A DNA stretch of 64,000 bases. Origin: Thamnaconus septentrionalis (taxonomy: Eukaryota; Chordata; Actinopteri; Tetraodontiformes; Monacanthidae). Numbering within the stretch: the first letter of the stretch is position 1; the number at the start of each line of letters is the position of its first letter. The notes beneath the pieces are model-generated. The model made no database searches, had not been told where the DNA came from, and was given only the letters and a program-made list of their open reading frames with translations. Position numbers and translations under genes: made by a program. The stretch spans positions 20,034,773 to 20,098,772 of the forward strand of contig CM020510.1 in the NCBI GenBank assembly GCA_009823395.1, read 5' to 3'. Shown here one piece after another: positions 53,893-64,000 of this stretch.

Positions 53893-55017
53893 AAACAACT
53901 TATTATTCATTCAAAAACAATGTAATGTATTGCATCTATGTCGCAAGGTGAACTGTCCAGCAGACCTTTGAATTTATAGTTTGATGTTCACAGCGTTCTG
54001 TAACGACGAAGCATCGTTAACTCTGTAATTCTTCACTTGCCCTGTGGCACCGCTATATTTAAAATTTTTCTTACGTGCTGATCGGAGACAACTAAAAAAA
54101 GCATTAACATGAGCGATTAATTTGATATTTAGCTTGCACAGAGGTTGACAACAACTCGACGGCTAACATTGTTTTGGTGGTGTTTTCCTTCAGAACTCTG
54201 CTTTTCTTTAACTGGGCCTTTCAAGGCCCTCCGGTCCGTCCTCACCGATGCCTCGGTAGTTGAATGACGGAAACTAACCTGAGAGGGGGAGGACACCCTC
54301 AGCTAAGACTTATCTGATCTGATCTGTTGTTGATATCTGGAGAGAAAAACAACAACAAAACAATTCTGGAACAATTGTCTTGCTTTTTGCTTGTTTCAGC
54401 CCTGGCTGCAGAAAACCAAATTAGTTAAAAAAACAAAAAAAATTAGTTTTAAAAAATAAGTAAATAAAAAAATGTGAATTGCTCACAAAAAAAAAAGTTT
54501 TTTTCTGACATGGTGCTTCTTCCCCCGATGACTTCTGAATTACAGCTTGTTGACTGTATCGCCTGGAAAGAGGCAATATTTATAAGCGACATAGATCTTC
54601 CCACATTTGAAATTCACACAATTTTTAGTTTAAAGTGAGACACTTAGTTACATAGATGGCTACAATAAGAGCTTTTTCCGTTAAAAAAAATAAAAATAAA
54701 ATTTATTTATTTATTATACCATGCTAATATATATTTTTAAATGTTTTGGAATTCAAGTGCTAAGTCAAGAGGTGCATATAATGATAAAACATTGTACACT
54801 CAATGCTGCACTATGTGAGTGTGCGCGTGTATTTGTGTGTGTGTGTGTGTGGTGTTGTGTGTGCGTTGCACTTAGCTGGTAATTCTCATATCTACTTATA
54901 TATTCTGATCTAAGAGGCCATTAGGGGTCCAATAGAAACCGTGTCTGGATTAATTGCATCAGAAACACTTGTCACTTGATTAAAGCACTTATTTTTTAAA
55001 AAAAGGCTTGGACAAAG
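53893..55017. other. Intergenic or a2m 3'UTR
   Basis: AT-rich, with A/T runs and (TG)n near 54831-54850. No coding sequence. Minus-strand AATAAA repeats lie at about 54700-54716. Confidence 0.4.

Positions 55018-64000
<8,983 letters not shown>

Overview
The window is vertebrate nuclear DNA, almost certainly from a teleost fish. The genes are split into many short exons with GT-AG introns. The intergenic and intronic DNA is full of microsatellites and of short non-autonomous DNA transposons (hAT-type with 8-bp target duplications, TIR MITEs) and LINE tails typical of fish. No bacterial-style operons, rRNA, tRNA or CRISPR features were seen.

Layout. (1) 1-3514, plus strand: a relic of an intron-containing Ginger-type DNA transposon (cut-and-paste, gypsy-integrase-like transposase). 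Its exons encode an HHCC zinc finger, a DDE integrase core, a Ulp1/SENP-like cysteine protease and a C-terminal PHD finger. The middle of the reading frame carries a stop and frameshifts. (2) 3515-6897: non-coding, with simple repeats and one GC-rich patch. (3) 6898-49798, plus strand: 20 exons of phldb1 (LL5-alpha), from the large disordered exon after the FHA domain through the coiled coils to the C-terminal PH domain and stop codon. The FHA exons are not in the window, so the Ginger relic probably sits in an upstream phldb1 intron. A 16.4-kb intron contains a convincing alternative first coding exon (15532-15666). One conserved exon (24781-25052) is one base short of a whole number of codons. 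(4) 49799 to about 53.9 kb: phldb1 3'UTR and intergenic DNA. (5) 55018-64000, minus strand: 14 exons of the C-terminal third of an alpha-2-macroglobulin-type protease inhibitor (thioester domain, CUB region, receptor-binding domain, stop), running tail-to-tail with phldb1. Its N-terminal half and bait region lie to the right of the window.

The two host genes are not functionally linked. PHLDB1 is a cytoplasmic PH/coiled-coil scaffold at cortical microtubule attachment and basement-membrane adhesion sites. A2M is a secreted, thioester-containing protease trap. The most unusual items are the integrase+Ulp1+PHD relic, the internal phldb1 start exon, a GC-AG intron, a UG-repeat-flanked cassette exon, a pair of similar cassette exons, and an a2m intron made mostly of a (CA)60 tract.

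All exon boundaries were read by eye from splice signals, codon phase and remembered family sequence. No alignment or transcript data were available.
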